Positions 8,875 to 18,500 of a stretch of 64,000 bases of DNA are shown piece by piece. The notes beneath the pieces are model-generated. The model was given only the letters and a program-made list of their open reading frames with translations, made no database searches and had not been told where the DNA came from. How positions within the stretch are numbered: the first letter of the stretch is position 1; the number at the start of each line of letters is the position of its first letter. A program made the position numbers and the translations under genes. The stretch is from RPQJ01 sp963793005 (GTDB taxonomy: Bacteria > Pseudomonadota > Gammaproteobacteria > Steroidobacterales > Steroidobacteraceae). The stretch spans positions 310,001 to 374,000 of the forward strand of contig CAWBYP010000004.1 in NCBI GenBank assembly GCA_963793005.1, written 5' to 3'.

Positions 8875-9950
8875 AGCGCGAAGTTCTCCCGGTCGCGCAG
8901 CAGCATCTCCAGCATGATGTGCTCGAGCATGTCGAGAGCGCCGCGCCTGGCGTCTGCGCGGCTGCCTTTCAGCCTCAGGTCGAGCAGCCGGGCGCGCAGC
9001 GTCGCGGTGCGCAGCACGTGGCTCACCATGTAGGGATGCATGCGGGCGCTGCTGACCAGCTGGCGGCGCAGCAGCGGCTTGGTTTCCCTCAGGAAGCGGC
9101 TGGCCGGTACCCCGTCCGGGCTCTGTTCGGCGGGCGCAAACAACTTCAGGAGCCTGCGGTCATAGGAGCGCGTGGTATCCACCTCGTAGCGGGCCTGCTT
9201 GCGACGGTAATGCTCTCGTAGCGTGCGGAAGTTCTCTTCAAGGGGCTCGATGGTGTCGCGGTCGTCGCGCACGGCGCGGCGTCCCTCGAGTGCGCGCACG
9301 GTCTGGTCCACGAACTTGAGCTTGGCCAGCGCTGGCCAGCCCTGGTACCGGCTGCGCCAGCGAGCACGCCGCGGCAGCCAGACCGCGAAGGTCTCGGCGA
9401 AGTCCTCGGTCGGGTGGCTCTGCGCATACCAGTGACCCAGGTGCAGCACGAAGTTCCGGCTGGCAGGACGCGGGAAGTAGCGGTTCGGATAGCGCCGCGA
9501 TGCCTTGCCGAACGTCTCCCGCCATGCCTTGCGCCGGCGCAGCCCGTAGGCAGTATCGATCGCATGACCGGCCTCGTGGCGCAGGATGCGCATCAACCAC
9601 TTCTCGTTTCCACCCTCGACCTGGTGCATGAAGCGACGCTCAAGCCGCATCAGGCGTGGATGCACGAGGTAGAACGGGATCGCGATACCGGGCACGCCAT
9701 CCGGCGAAAACCATTCCTCCGACAACCAGAAATGCGGGCGGAAGCCGATACCCTTGGCGTCGAGTTCACCGTAAAGGCGGTTGATTCCGTCCTCCAGCCA
9801 GGTTCCGGAGAGCTTGAGCCTGAGGTCACAGAAGCGCTTGTCGAGCAGCGCTTCGTCGTCGAGTCGGGTCCAGGCGGGTTCGCGACGCACCGGCGCGGCG
9901 GACTTCGCGCTACTGCTCACCGGCTTCGCGCTGCTCCGCCCTGTCGTCAC
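8871..9950 (-). CDS. zincin-type metallopeptidase of a three-gene cassette
   Basis: 359 residues from a GTG at 9950 that overlaps the upstream stop as GTGA, after a G-rich ribosome site. Residues 125-129 are HEAGH inside ILRHEAGHAIDTAYGL, and PTEDFAETFAVWL at about 180-191 supplies the downstream Glu expected of a gluzincin-like site; a third histidine-rich segment FVLHLGHWYAQSHP lies between. No signal peptide, so it is cytoplasmic. The protein resembles the family labelled putative zinc-binding metallopeptidase. It sits between a phosphatase/ADP-ribosylglycohydrolase-like fusion and an ATP-grasp ligase, both overlapping by 4 bases, which suggests one functional unit that cuts and forms peptide-like bonds. 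Confidence 0.7.
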   Translation of the reverse strand: MTTGRSSAKPVSSSAKSAAPVRREPAWTRLDDEALLDKRFCDLRLKLSGTWLEDGINRLYGELDAKGIGFRPHFWLSEEWFSPDGVPGIAIPFYLVHPRLMRLERRFMHQVEGGNEKWLMRILRHEAGHAIDTAYGLRRRKAWRETFGKASRRYPNRYFPRPASRNFVLHLGHWYAQSHPTEDFAETFAVWLPRRARWRSRYQGWPALAKLKFVDQTVRALEGRRAVRDDRDTIEPLEENFRTLREHYRRKQARYEVDTTRSYDRRLLKLFAPAEQSPDGVPASRFLRETKPLLRRQLVSSARMHPYMVSHVLRTATLRARLLDLRLKGSRADARRGALDMLEHIMLEMLLRDRENFAL

Positions 9951-11431
9951 GTCGCACCCCCGGCGACCCGTGGAGCAGCGGCCGCCAGCGCTAGGCGCGA
10001 TGCGAACGACTCGAGCAGGTCGAGCCGAGCCAGGCGTGACAGCTGCGCGGGCGGAATGGAACCTGCGCCAAACACGGCGCCGGCCAGCGCGCCAGCCAGC
10101 GCTGCCTCGAGCGCTGGCTCGAACGCGCCGACGCAGGCCCTGCGCACGGTCTGCTCGAAGCCGTCCGACAGGGCTGACCTGGCACGCACCACCGCCTGGA
10201 CCGCATCCGCCGGCCCCGTGCTCGCGGCGACGGCATCGGACCGTTGCTTGCCGGCCGCGCGAAACGCAGCCGCAACCGATGGCTTCAAAGGCTTCGCAGA
10301 CCACAGCCCGGCAACCGGCTCATACAGGCCGTCACAGATTTCGGCGGGCGAGGCACCGTGCAATGCACCCACCAGCATGGCGCCAATGAACCGGCAGGCA
10401 TCGACCACGAACGGCGACTGGTGCGTAGTCCGCGCGGACTCGCCGGCGAGATGAACTGCCGCGTCAGGTTCTGCCGCGGCCCACGCGACGACCGACAGCA
10501 CTCGAGGCAGGGCGGCCGTGCTGCGGTCTCGCGGATCGTGCCGGCCCGCCATGCGCTGGCCGCGCCACTGGTAGTTTGCGAGTGCCTTCGCGACATCCGG
10601 CGTGGGCGTCGATGGCGATCCCTTCGCCGACAGGTGGCCATCGCGCTGCCACCTTACGTAGCGCTCGATCTGGTCGCGAGGGTCCGGGCCGTTGAGCTCG
10701 AGCAGGCTCTCCGCCAGGCAGAGGGCGAGTGCCGTGTGCTGGGTCCACCGGCCCTCGTCTGGCCGGCCGCACTGGTGCGCAAAACCAGCCGCATCGCCGG
10801 CCGCAAGCCCGAGCAGCGCGCCACGCACGCGATCCGCAGCGTCGCCCGCCACGCTCCGCGCGCGCCTGGCGTCGGGCTTACGCGATCGCCATTCCCGCAC
10901 GAACGCAGCCTGCTCTGTCGTCTCCGGTACGGTCGACCAGGTCCGCGACTTCGCGGACTGCTGCCAGAGACGCTGCAGCTGGTCGAGGGGATCGGTTGCC
11001 GGATCGCCGTGATCGGCAAGCCAGCAGCCTGCGACCGTTGCGCTGCGACCGAGACCGGCACGACAGTGGATGTACACGACGTGGCCGGCCTCGAGCGCGC
11101 CATCGATGGTGGCGAGAATCTGCCGCATTGCCTCGCGGTTCGGCGGAACACCATGGTCGGGGATCGGTTCGCGCAGGTACTCGATCCTGCGCCCGTCCGG
11201 CGCCTGCATCGGCAGCAGCGGCTCGTAGGACTTGAGTTCGCCCGGCTCCGTGAGGTCGACGAAGGCGGTCACGCCGGCGCGGAGGAACTGGCGCAGTCGG
11301 TCCATGGCGGTCGCCCGCGACGCCGAGCCCGGATACTCGCCTGCCAGGACCCTGCCTGGGGCGACCCAATAGGTTTCCGGGATCGGCAGCCCCGATTCGG
11401 GCTGGTCAGGTTGATCGGCAGGTCCGCTCAT
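9947..11431 (-). CDS. dual-specificity phosphatase fused to ADP-ribosylglycohydrolase-like domain
   Basis: 494 residues from the ATG at 11431. Residues 20-180 are a cysteine phosphatase domain: WVAPGRVLAGEYPG, a general-acid loop PIPDHGVP (D92) and the P-loop HCRAGLGRS (C123, R129). Residues 199-475 follow the ADP-ribosylglycohydrolase/DraG fold (RVRGALLGLAAGDAAG, ERYVRWQRDGHLS, ALAGALAGAVFG). The metal-binding motifs are altered: the TDDT segment reads TQHT (230-233) and the GGDTDTN segment reads CVGAFEP (433-439). The second domain may therefore bind rather than hydrolyse ADP-ribosyl groups. It is the first gene of a cassette coupled by GTGA then ATGA overlaps, and is divergent from the permease gene. 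Confidence 0.78.
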   Translation of the reverse strand: MSGPADQPDQPESGLPIPETYWVAPGRVLAGEYPGSASRATAMDRLRQFLRAGVTAFVDLTEPGELKSYEPLLPMQAPDGRRIEYLREPIPDHGVPPNREAMRQILATIDGALEAGHVVYIHCRAGLGRSATVAGCWLADHGDPATDPLDQLQRLWQQSAKSRTWSTVPETTEQAAFVREWRSRKPDARRARSVAGDAADRVRGALLGLAAGDAAGFAHQCGRPDEGRWTQHTALALCLAESLLELNGPDPRDQIERYVRWQRDGHLSAKGSPSTPTPDVAKALANYQWRGQRMAGRHDPRDRSTAALPRVLSVVAWAAAEPDAAVHLAGESARTTHQSPFVVDACRFIGAMLVGALHGASPAEICDGLYEPVAGLWSAKPLKPSVAAAFRAAGKQRSDAVAASTGPADAVQAVVRARSALSDGFEQTVRRACVGAFEPALEAALAGALAGAVFGAGSIPPAQLSRLARLDLLESFASRLALAAAAPRVAGGAT

Positions 11432-11525
11432 GCTGCGAATGATACGGCAGCGGAAACGGAGACTGCCGACTGTCGCGTTGCTATGAGAGACTTGCGGCAA
11501 AAGCCGATCCAGGGGGTATTCAAAG

Positions 11526-12980
11526 GTGCTCAGACAACTCGCGGCCCGCAAACCGGTTGCCCGGATCATGCAGGAAGTCGAGGAGGGTCCCCGGCTGGCC
11601 CGGGTCCTGACGGCCCGGACGCTGATCGCGATCGGCCTGGGCTCCATGATCGGCAGCGGCGTGTTCGTGCTCTCGGGCACGGTCGCCGCGAACCACACCG
11701 GGCCGGCCGTTACCCTCGCCTTCCTGGTCGCGGCAATCGGTTGCGGACTGGCCGCCATCTGCTACGCGGAGCTCGCGTCGCTGATCCCGGTGGCTGGCAG
11801 CGCCTACAGCTACACCTACGCCACGCTCGGCGAGGGCGTCGCCTGGTTCGTCGGCTGGAACCTGGCGCTCGAATACATGATGTCCGCGGCCACGGTCGCC
11901 GTTGGCTGGTCCGGCTACGTGGTGAACCTGCTGGAGGAACTCGGGCTGCACCTGCCACCGGCGCTGGTAAACGCGCCGATTGGCAAGACCGCGGAACACA
12001 CGCTGGCCGCAACGGGCGCGATAGTCAACCTGCCTGCCGTGCTGATCGTCGCGGCACTCACCTGGCTCTGCTACATCGGCATCCGCCAGTCGGCCAGCCT
12101 GAACAACCTGATGGTCGTCATCAAGGTCGCGATCATCGTGCTGTTCATCGTGGTCGGCGTGTCCTACATCGACACCTCGCTCTGGCAGCCGTACCTGCCG
12201 GCCAACAACGGCGAGTTCGGCCACTTCGGGTTCAGCGGCGTGATGCAGGGCGCGGCCATCATCTATTTCGCCTACATCGGCTTCGACACGGCGGCCACGA
12301 CGGCGCAGGAGGCGCGCAACCCGCAGAAGGACGTGCCGGCCGGCATCATCGGGGCGCTGCTGATCTCGACCGTGTTGTACATTGCGATGGGTGCGGTCAT
12401 GACCGGCATGGTCGATTACCGGCAACTCGACGTCGCCGCTCCGGTCGCAGTGGCGCTCGATGCGCACCCGGCCCTGAAGTGGCTGGGCCTGCCGGTCAAG
12501 ATCGGCGCGATCATCGGCATGACCTCGGTGATCCTGATGTCCATCCTCGGGCAGCCGCGCATCTTCATGGCGATGGCTCGCGACGGACTGCTGCCCCCGC
12601 AGTTGCAGAAGGTGCACCCGAAATACCACACGCCGTCGATCGCAACGATCATCACCGGTGTGATCGCCGCGTTCTTCGCCGGCGTCTTCCCGATCGACGT
12701 GCTCGGTGAACTGGTGTCCATCGGGATCCTGCTCGCGTTCACGGCGATCTGCATCGGGGTGATGGTCCTGCGCCGCACGATGCCGGACGCACCGCGGGCA
12801 TTTCGCGTGCCGATGGCGTCGGTCACCTGCACCGCCGGCGTGATCGTATGCCTGACGCTCACGTGGTTCCTGCCGCACGACACGTGGATCCGGCTGCTGA
12901 TCTGGTCGCTGGTCGGCGCCGCGATCTACTTCGGCTACGGGTACTGGCACAGCCGCGCGCGGGTGACGGCGAACAGCTGA
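11526..12980 (+). CDS. APC-family amino-acid permease
   Basis: 484 residues with about 12 membrane helices and short loops. The first helix carries IAIGLGSMIGSGVFVLSG, the G-S-G-I/V unwound-helix signature of the APC superfamily, and IPVAGSAYSYTYATLGEG matches the second conserved segment of cationic-amino-acid/YfnA-like transporters. The GTG start is preceded by AGGGGG. It imports amino acids, probably with protons; specificity is unknown. It is divergent from the phosphatase-zincin-ligase cassette with 94 bases between starts, so it could supply that cassette, but they may simply share a promoter region. It ends at a long perfect palindrome. Confidence 0.88.
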   Translation: MLRQLAARKPVARIMQEVEEGPRLARVLTARTLIAIGLGSMIGSGVFVLSGTVAANHTGPAVTLAFLVAAIGCGLAAICYAELASLIPVAGSAYSYTYATLGEGVAWFVGWNLALEYMMSAATVAVGWSGYVVNLLEELGLHLPPALVNAPIGKTAEHTLAATGAIVNLPAVLIVAALTWLCYIGIRQSASLNNLMVVIKVAIIVLFIVVGVSYIDTSLWQPYLPANNGEFGHFGFSGVMQGAAIIYFAYIGFDTAATTAQEARNPQKDVPAGIIGALLISTVLYIAMGAVMTGMVDYRQLDVAAPVAVALDAHPALKWLGLPVKIGAIIGMTSVILMSILGQPRIFMAMARDGLLPPQLQKVHPKYHTPSIATIITGVIAAFFAGVFPIDVLGELVSIGILLAFTAICIGVMVLRRTMPDAPRAFRVPMASVTCTAGVIVCLTLTWFLPHDTWIRLLIWSLVGAAIYFGYGYWHSRARVTANS

Positions 12981-12993
12981 TAGTTTGCTGTCC

Positions 12994-13044
12994 GGTTCTG
13001 TGCGCGGCAGGCGTCCGGCCGGGACGCCTGCCGCGCACAGAACC
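12994..13044. terminator. long perfect inverted repeat between convergent genes
   Basis: Two 23-base arms (12994-13016 and 13022-13044) pair perfectly around a 5-base loop, starting GGTTCTGTGCGCGGC. It fills the space between the permease stop and the ttcA stop, and its last base is the first base of the ttcA stop codon on the minus strand. There is no T-run on either side, so it may be a bidirectional terminator-like hairpin or mRNA 3'-end protector rather than a classical intrinsic terminator. Confidence 0.55.
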
Positions 13045-13895
13045 TAGCTTTCGTCCCAGGGCTCGCCGTCGGTCTCGGGCATCGCGACACCAGCGGCGCG
13101 CCGTGCCTCGAGCGCGGCGAAGTCGAACAGCGCCGGATCGGCCAGGTGCGACGCGGCGACATCCCGCATTGCCGAGAAAATCGTCTCCGTCCGGCCAGGA
13201 AACTCGCGCTCCCATTCCGCCAGCATCCGCTTCACCGCCACCCGCTGCAGGCTCTCCTGAGAACCGCACAGCTTGCAGGGGATGATCGGGAAACGGCGGG
13301 CGTTGGCGTATCGTTCGATCTCGCGCTCCGGCACGTACGCGAGCGGTCGGATCACGATGTGCCGGCCGTCTTCCGAGAGCAGCTTGGGCGGCATGCCCTT
13401 CAGCTTGCCGCCGAAGAACATGTTCAGGAACATCGTCTCGACGATGTCGTCCCGATGGTGCCCGAGCGCGATCTTGGTGATGCCGTTCTCGGCTGCGTAA
13501 CGATAGAGACGCCCGCGCCTGAGCCGCGAGCAAAGGCCGCACATGGTCCTGCCTTCCGGTATCACGCGCTTGACCACGCTGTAGGTGTCCTGCTCGAGGA
13601 TCTCGAACGGGACCCCTGCGGCGCGCAGGTAGTCGGGCAGCACCTGGGCCGGAAAACCCGGCTGCTTCTGGTCGAGGTTGACCGCGATGAGTTCGAAGCG
13701 AACCGGCGCCTTGCGCTGGAGCGAGAGCAGCACGTCGAGCAGCGTGTAGGAATCCTTTCCGCCGGACAGGCAGACCATCACCCGGTCGCCCTCGCTGATC
13801 ATCGCGTAATCGTCGATCGCCTTGCCAACCTGCCCCCGCAGCCTGGCCTGAAGTTTGCGGAAGTTGCTGGAAGTGCGCTCGAGGACCGCGGACAT
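13044..13895 (-). CDS. ttcA: tRNA 2-thiocytidine(32) synthetase TtcA
   Basis: 283 residues. The PP-loop SGGKDS (about residues 44-49) and the cysteine pair CGLCSRLRRGRLY place it in TtcA, which thiolates C32 of certain tRNAs using an iron-sulfur cluster and ATP; a third cysteine region PCKLCGSQ completes the family pattern. GHHRDDIVETMFLNMFF is the conserved adenylation segment. Length is normal. It follows the M32 carboxypeptidase gene by only 3 bases and is almost surely in the same mRNA, though no functional link between the two is known to me. Confidence 0.95.
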   Translation of the reverse strand: MSAVLERTSSNFRKLQARLRGQVGKAIDDYAMISEGDRVMVCLSGGKDSYTLLDVLLSLQRKAPVRFELIAVNLDQKQPGFPAQVLPDYLRAAGVPFEILEQDTYSVVKRVIPEGRTMCGLCSRLRRGRLYRYAAENGITKIALGHHRDDIVETMFLNMFFGGKLKGMPPKLLSEDGRHIVIRPLAYVPEREIERYANARRFPIIPCKLCGSQESLQRVAVKRMLAEWEREFPGRTETIFSAMRDVAASHLADPALFDFAALEARRAAGVAMPETDGEPWDES

Positions 13896-13898
13896 GGG

Positions 13899-15401
13899 TC
13901 AGCCGATGCCTTCGAGGTACTTTGCCTCGGCGTGACGCAGCCACGGCGCCGCGGTGAGCGGCCTGCTCGTCGCATTCCTGATCAACTGCTGCGCACTCAG
14001 GCTCGCGCCCACGCCGTGCACGTTCGCGCGCAGCCAGTCGAACAGCGCGCCGAAGCGGCCGGCCTCGATTTCGCGGTCGAGGTCGGCATGGTCGCGACGC
14101 AGAGTCTCGTACAACTGCGCGGCGATGAGTCCACCGAGCACATACGATGGCACGAAACCAAACGAGCCTATGGCCCAGTGCACGTCCTGCAGGCAGCCTT
14201 CGGCGTCGTTCGCCGGCCGCAGGCCGAGGCGCTGCTCGAATCCGTCGCGCCAGGCCTCCGGCAGGTCGCGCACCCGAAGGCTGCCGTCAAAGATGCGCTT
14301 CTCCAGTTCGTAGCGCAGCATGATGTGCACCGGATACGTCAGCTCGTCTGCTTCGGAGCGGATCGCTCCGCGCCGCACGCGGACCAGGGTCTGGTAGAGG
14401 TTTTCAACCTCCCACTCGGGTCCAGTCGCGCCATAGTGCTTTTCGAGCAGCGGACGCAGCCAGGTGAGAAATGGCCGGCTGCGCCCGATGAACACCTCGA
14501 GCAGCAGCGACTGGCTCTCCTCGAGCGCCATGCCGCGGTCCCGCCCGACCGGCTGGTCGCGCCATGCCACGGGCAGGCCGAGGTCGTACATGGCCTGGCC
14601 GGTTTCGTGCAGCACACCCATCAGCCCGGCGAACGGGTCGTTCATGTCGAATCGGGTGGTTACGCGCAGGTCGCCCCAGACGCCCTCGGTGGACGGGTGG
14701 TCACTCTCGTCCAGGCGGCCGCGATCGAACGGAAAGCCGAGCGCGCGCATCACCGCGACCGCAAGCGACCTTTGCTTCGCGACGCTTACCTTGCCAAGCA
14801 CGGGCAGCGGCGGGCGCGCCGCCTGCAGCTCGATGGCCTCGCGAATCATCTGCGGCAAGCGACGTGAAACCGCGTTGAACAACTGGTCGATCTCTGCGCA
14901 CACGAATCCCGGGCTGAACTCGTCGATCAGCGCGTCGTATGGCGCCAGGCCGAGGGCCTGCGACAGCACCTGGGCCTTGTCGCGCGTCAGCGCAACGACC
15001 TCCTCCAGGTGCGGCGCGAACAGCGCGAAGTTGCTCTCCTGCTTCGCCTCCAGCCAGCGAACCTCGGCGATGGCGGTGGCGCGCGCCAGGCGGGTCACCA
15101 GCGACAGCGGGGTGGCGATTGCGTGGTCGCGCTCGCGGCGCATCTCGCGGAGATTCGCCAGCTGCCATTCCTCCAGCTGCGACTCCATCGCCTGCGACCG
15201 CTCGATGAGCCGCGACAGCTTTGGCGTGGTCAGCAGCACGTGGCACTCCGAGTCGAGCGCAGCGAGCTGCTCGCCGCGCACGTCGGCGCTGCCGCGCGGC
15301 ATCATCACTGCCGCGTCCCAGCGCAGCAGGCTCGCGGCTCCACGGATTGCGTGGAGTCGGCGGAACTCCTGCTCAAGCTGCTGGTATGGGGTGGATGCCA
15401 T
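13899..15401 (-). CDS. M32 (Taq-type) carboxypeptidase with altered zinc motif
   Basis: 500 residues, the usual length for M32 metallocarboxypeptidases. Family motifs are present: DHPSTEGVWGDLRVTTRF (about 234-251), EESQSLLLEVFIGRSRP (294-310) and RYELEKRIFDG. The zinc motif reads HETGQ at residues 265-269 where the family has HExxH; codon CAG at 14595-14597 encodes the Gln. E295 would be the third ligand. The enzyme normally removes C-terminal residues from peptides in the cytoplasm; here zinc binding may be weakened or altered. It is followed 3 bases later by ttcA. Confidence 0.88.
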   Translation of the reverse strand: MASTPYQQLEQEFRRLHAIRGAASLLRWDAAVMMPRGSADVRGEQLAALDSECHVLLTTPKLSRLIERSQAMESQLEEWQLANLREMRRERDHAIATPLSLVTRLARATAIAEVRWLEAKQESNFALFAPHLEEVVALTRDKAQVLSQALGLAPYDALIDEFSPGFVCAEIDQLFNAVSRRLPQMIREAIELQAARPPLPVLGKVSVAKQRSLAVAVMRALGFPFDRGRLDESDHPSTEGVWGDLRVTTRFDMNDPFAGLMGVLHETGQAMYDLGLPVAWRDQPVGRDRGMALEESQSLLLEVFIGRSRPFLTWLRPLLEKHYGATGPEWEVENLYQTLVRVRRGAIRSEADELTYPVHIMLRYELEKRIFDGSLRVRDLPEAWRDGFEQRLGLRPANDAEGCLQDVHWAIGSFGFVPSYVLGGLIAAQLYETLRRDHADLDREIEAGRFGALFDWLRANVHGVGASLSAQQLIRNATSRPLTAAPWLRHAEAKYLEGIG

Positions 15402-15543
15402 GGTCGATACCCGCGCAGAGGCCGCTCGGGGCCCCGGGATTCTAGCAAGCGGGCCGGACGCAGACGCCCGCCATCACCTGCATTGAGTGCTTTTTTACTT
15501 TTATTTCAATTGCTTACAGAGCTAGTCTCGAAGCACAATCACA

Positions 15544-18500
15544 TCACTGGTCAGCCACGGGACGCTCGGCGTCCCTGGCAGCCACCGAGGCTCGCAGCCT
15601 GTCGATCATCTTCGAGATCGCCTGTGGCGAGCGGGTATTGCGCGCGACGATCAGGTAGACCGCGGGCACGACGACCAGCGTCAGGAACACCGAGATGATC
15701 ACGCCGTAGAAGACCACCACGCCTATCGACTGCCGCGATTCTGCGCCGGCGCCGGTGGCGAGCAGCAGCGGCAGTGCGCCGAACGCCGTGCAGAAACTGG
15801 TCATCAGCACCGGACGCAGTCGGATCGCTGCGGCGCCGATCACCGCCTCCCGGAACTCGACGCCGCGGTCGCGTAGCTGGTTTGCGAACTCGACGATCAG
15901 GATGCCGTTCTTGGCAGCGAGACCCACAAGCATGATCGACGCGATCTGGCTGAAGACATTGATGGACACGCCGTACATCCACAGGCCGACCAGCGCGCCG
16001 ATCACGGCGAGCGGCACCGTCGTCATGATCACGAACGGGTGGAGGAAACTCTCGAACTGCGCCGCGAGCACCAGGAACACGACCACCATCGCGAGCAGGA
16101 ACATCATGTACAGCTGGCCGCCGGATTCCTTGAATTCGCGCGACTGGCCGTCGAATTCGAGGCGCACCGAACCGGGCAGCTCGTCCTTGACCACTTTCTC
16201 GACGTAGGTGAGTGCCTCACCGAGCGTGTAGCCTGGCGCGAGCGACGCGGTCACCGTGATGGCACGCAGCCGGTCGAAGCGGTTCAAGCGCATGGGCCCG
16301 GCCGTCTCGGTCAGCCGGACCAGGTTCGACAGCGGAATCAGTGCGCCGGTACGATCGGAGCGAACGTAGAGGTTGTCGAGGTCCGTCGGCGTGGCCCGGT
16401 CCTCGGCGCGGCCCTGCAGGATAACGTTGTACTCGCGGTCGCGGTCGATGTAGGTGGTGACGATGCGCGAACCGAGCACCGTCTCCAGTGTCCTGCCGAC
16501 AGTCTGCAGCGAGATGCCAAGGTCGGCGGCGCGATCGCGGTCCACGGCGACGCGCAGCTCGGGCTTGCGCTCCTCGTAGTTCGACTGGACGTTGTCGAGT
16601 CCCGGGTTGTCCCTCATTCGCTGCATCAGCTGGTCGCGCCACTGCGCCAGGTCCTTGTAATCGGTGCCGCCGAGCACCACCTGCACCGGCGAGCTGCCGC
16701 CGCCGCGGGTCCAGCCGCCGATTACGCCCACGCTGGAGCGGACGCCGGGAATCTGGTTCAGCTGCCTGCGAACTGACTGCGCAATTTCCTCCGCCCCGCG
16801 CTCCCGCTCACTCCACGGCGCGAGCAACAGGAAACCGCGTGCCTGGTTGATGTCGGAGGCCCCGCCGAAGCCGCCCGGGATGCGCAACAGTCCGCGGACC
16901 ACGTCGCCGGTCGCACGCTCGCGGGCAATGATGTCCTCCGACTCCCGGGCATGGCGGTCTATGTACTCCAGCGACGATCCCTCCGGCGCCGTGAGCGAGT
17001 AAAAGATCATGCCGCGATCCTCGGACGGAGCGAGCTCGCTCGGGATCGAGCGGAACAGCATCGCCGCCAGGCCAACCGCCACCAGCATTGCGGCGACCAC
17101 CAGCCACGGTCGCAGCATCAGCCGGCGCAGCGTCGCCTCGTAGCGCGCGGCCAGGCCGCGGAAAAACCCGTCCACCCATTCCGCGAACCGCGAATGCCTG
17201 GCACCACTGCTCAAAAGCTTCGAGGCGAGCATCGGGGTGAGCGAAAGCGCCACCAGCGACGAAAATGCCACCGCGGCCGCGAGCGTGAAGCCGAACTCCC
17301 GGAACAGCTGGCCGACGCTGCCCTGCAGGAACGAAATCGGCACGAATACCGCCATCAGCACCAGCGTGGTCGCAATCACCGCGAAACCGATCTCGCGGCT
17401 GCCTTCCACCGACGCCAGCAACGGTGCCTCGCCTCCCTCGATGCGCCGGTAGATGTTCTCCAGCACGATGATCGAATCATCCACCACCAGGCCGATCGCC
17501 AGCACCAGGCCGAGCAGCGTGAGGATGTTGATGGAGAAACCCATTGCGGCCATCACGATGAACGCGGCGATGATGGAGACTGGTATGGTCACCGCCGGTA
17601 TCAGCATCGCACGCAGGTTGCCGAGGAACAGGTAGATCACCGCAAGCACCAGCGACAGCGACATGCCGAGCGCGATCACCACCTCGCGCATCGACTCCTC
17701 GATGAAGATGGACCGGTCAAGGTTGATCTCGAGCACCGTGCCCGGCGGCAGCTCCGGGCGCAGGCGGTCCAGTTCCGCGCGCACCCCGTGCGCAACTTCC
17801 AGAGTATTGGCCTTGGACACCTGCTCGATGCCGAGGCTGATACCAGGCACGCCGTTGGATCGTGACACCGTCCGCTCGTTCTCGGCCGCCAGGCGCACGT
17901 CGGCCACCTCACCCAGGCGCACCTGGTAACCGTCCGGCCCGCGGCCGATGGCGAGCTGGCGGAAGTCCTGCGCGGTGTCGAGCCCGGTCTCGGTGCGCAG
18001 CGTGAGTTCACGCTGCGACGACTCGATTCGACCGGCCGGCAGCTGAACATTCTCGCGCCTGAGCGCATTCTCGATGTCGAGTACGGTGAGCTGCCTCGCG
18101 GCCAGTGCCTCACGGTCGATCCACACTCGCATCGCGTAACGCCGCGCGCCGCTCAGCCTGACGCGGGCCACCCCCGGCACGACGCCGAGGCGCTCGGAAA
18201 GCACCCGGTCGGCGTAGTCCGTGAGCTCGAGCACGCTCATCGTGTCGCTCGACAGGTTCACGTACATGATCGGGGCGGCATTGGAGTCGACCTTGCCGAT
18301 GTCCGGCGGGTCGGCCTCTTCCGGCAGCTGGTCCGCGACCCGCGCCACGCGGTCACGGACGTCGTTCGCCGCCGCGTCCACCGGCCTGTTCGGGTCAAAC
18401 TCGAGATCAATGCTCGAGCGCCCGTCGACGCTCTGTGACGTCATCTTGGTCACGCCCTCGAGCCCCGCCACGCGGTCCTCGATGACCTGGGTGATCTTGT

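Noticed and set aside
9951..10304. Extension of the zincin gene upstream to 10304
   Set aside because: The GTGA overlap at 9950 gives a better start, and the extra residues are out-of-frame shadows of the phosphatase fusion.
11432..11758. Extension of the phosphatase fusion upstream to 11758
   Set aside because: Extra residues are low-complexity and run over the permease gene; ATG 11431 fits the domain start.
10244..12709. A 821-residue forward frame across the cassette and permease
   Set aside because: Arg/Gly-rich composition, no motifs; the real genes on both strands explain the region.
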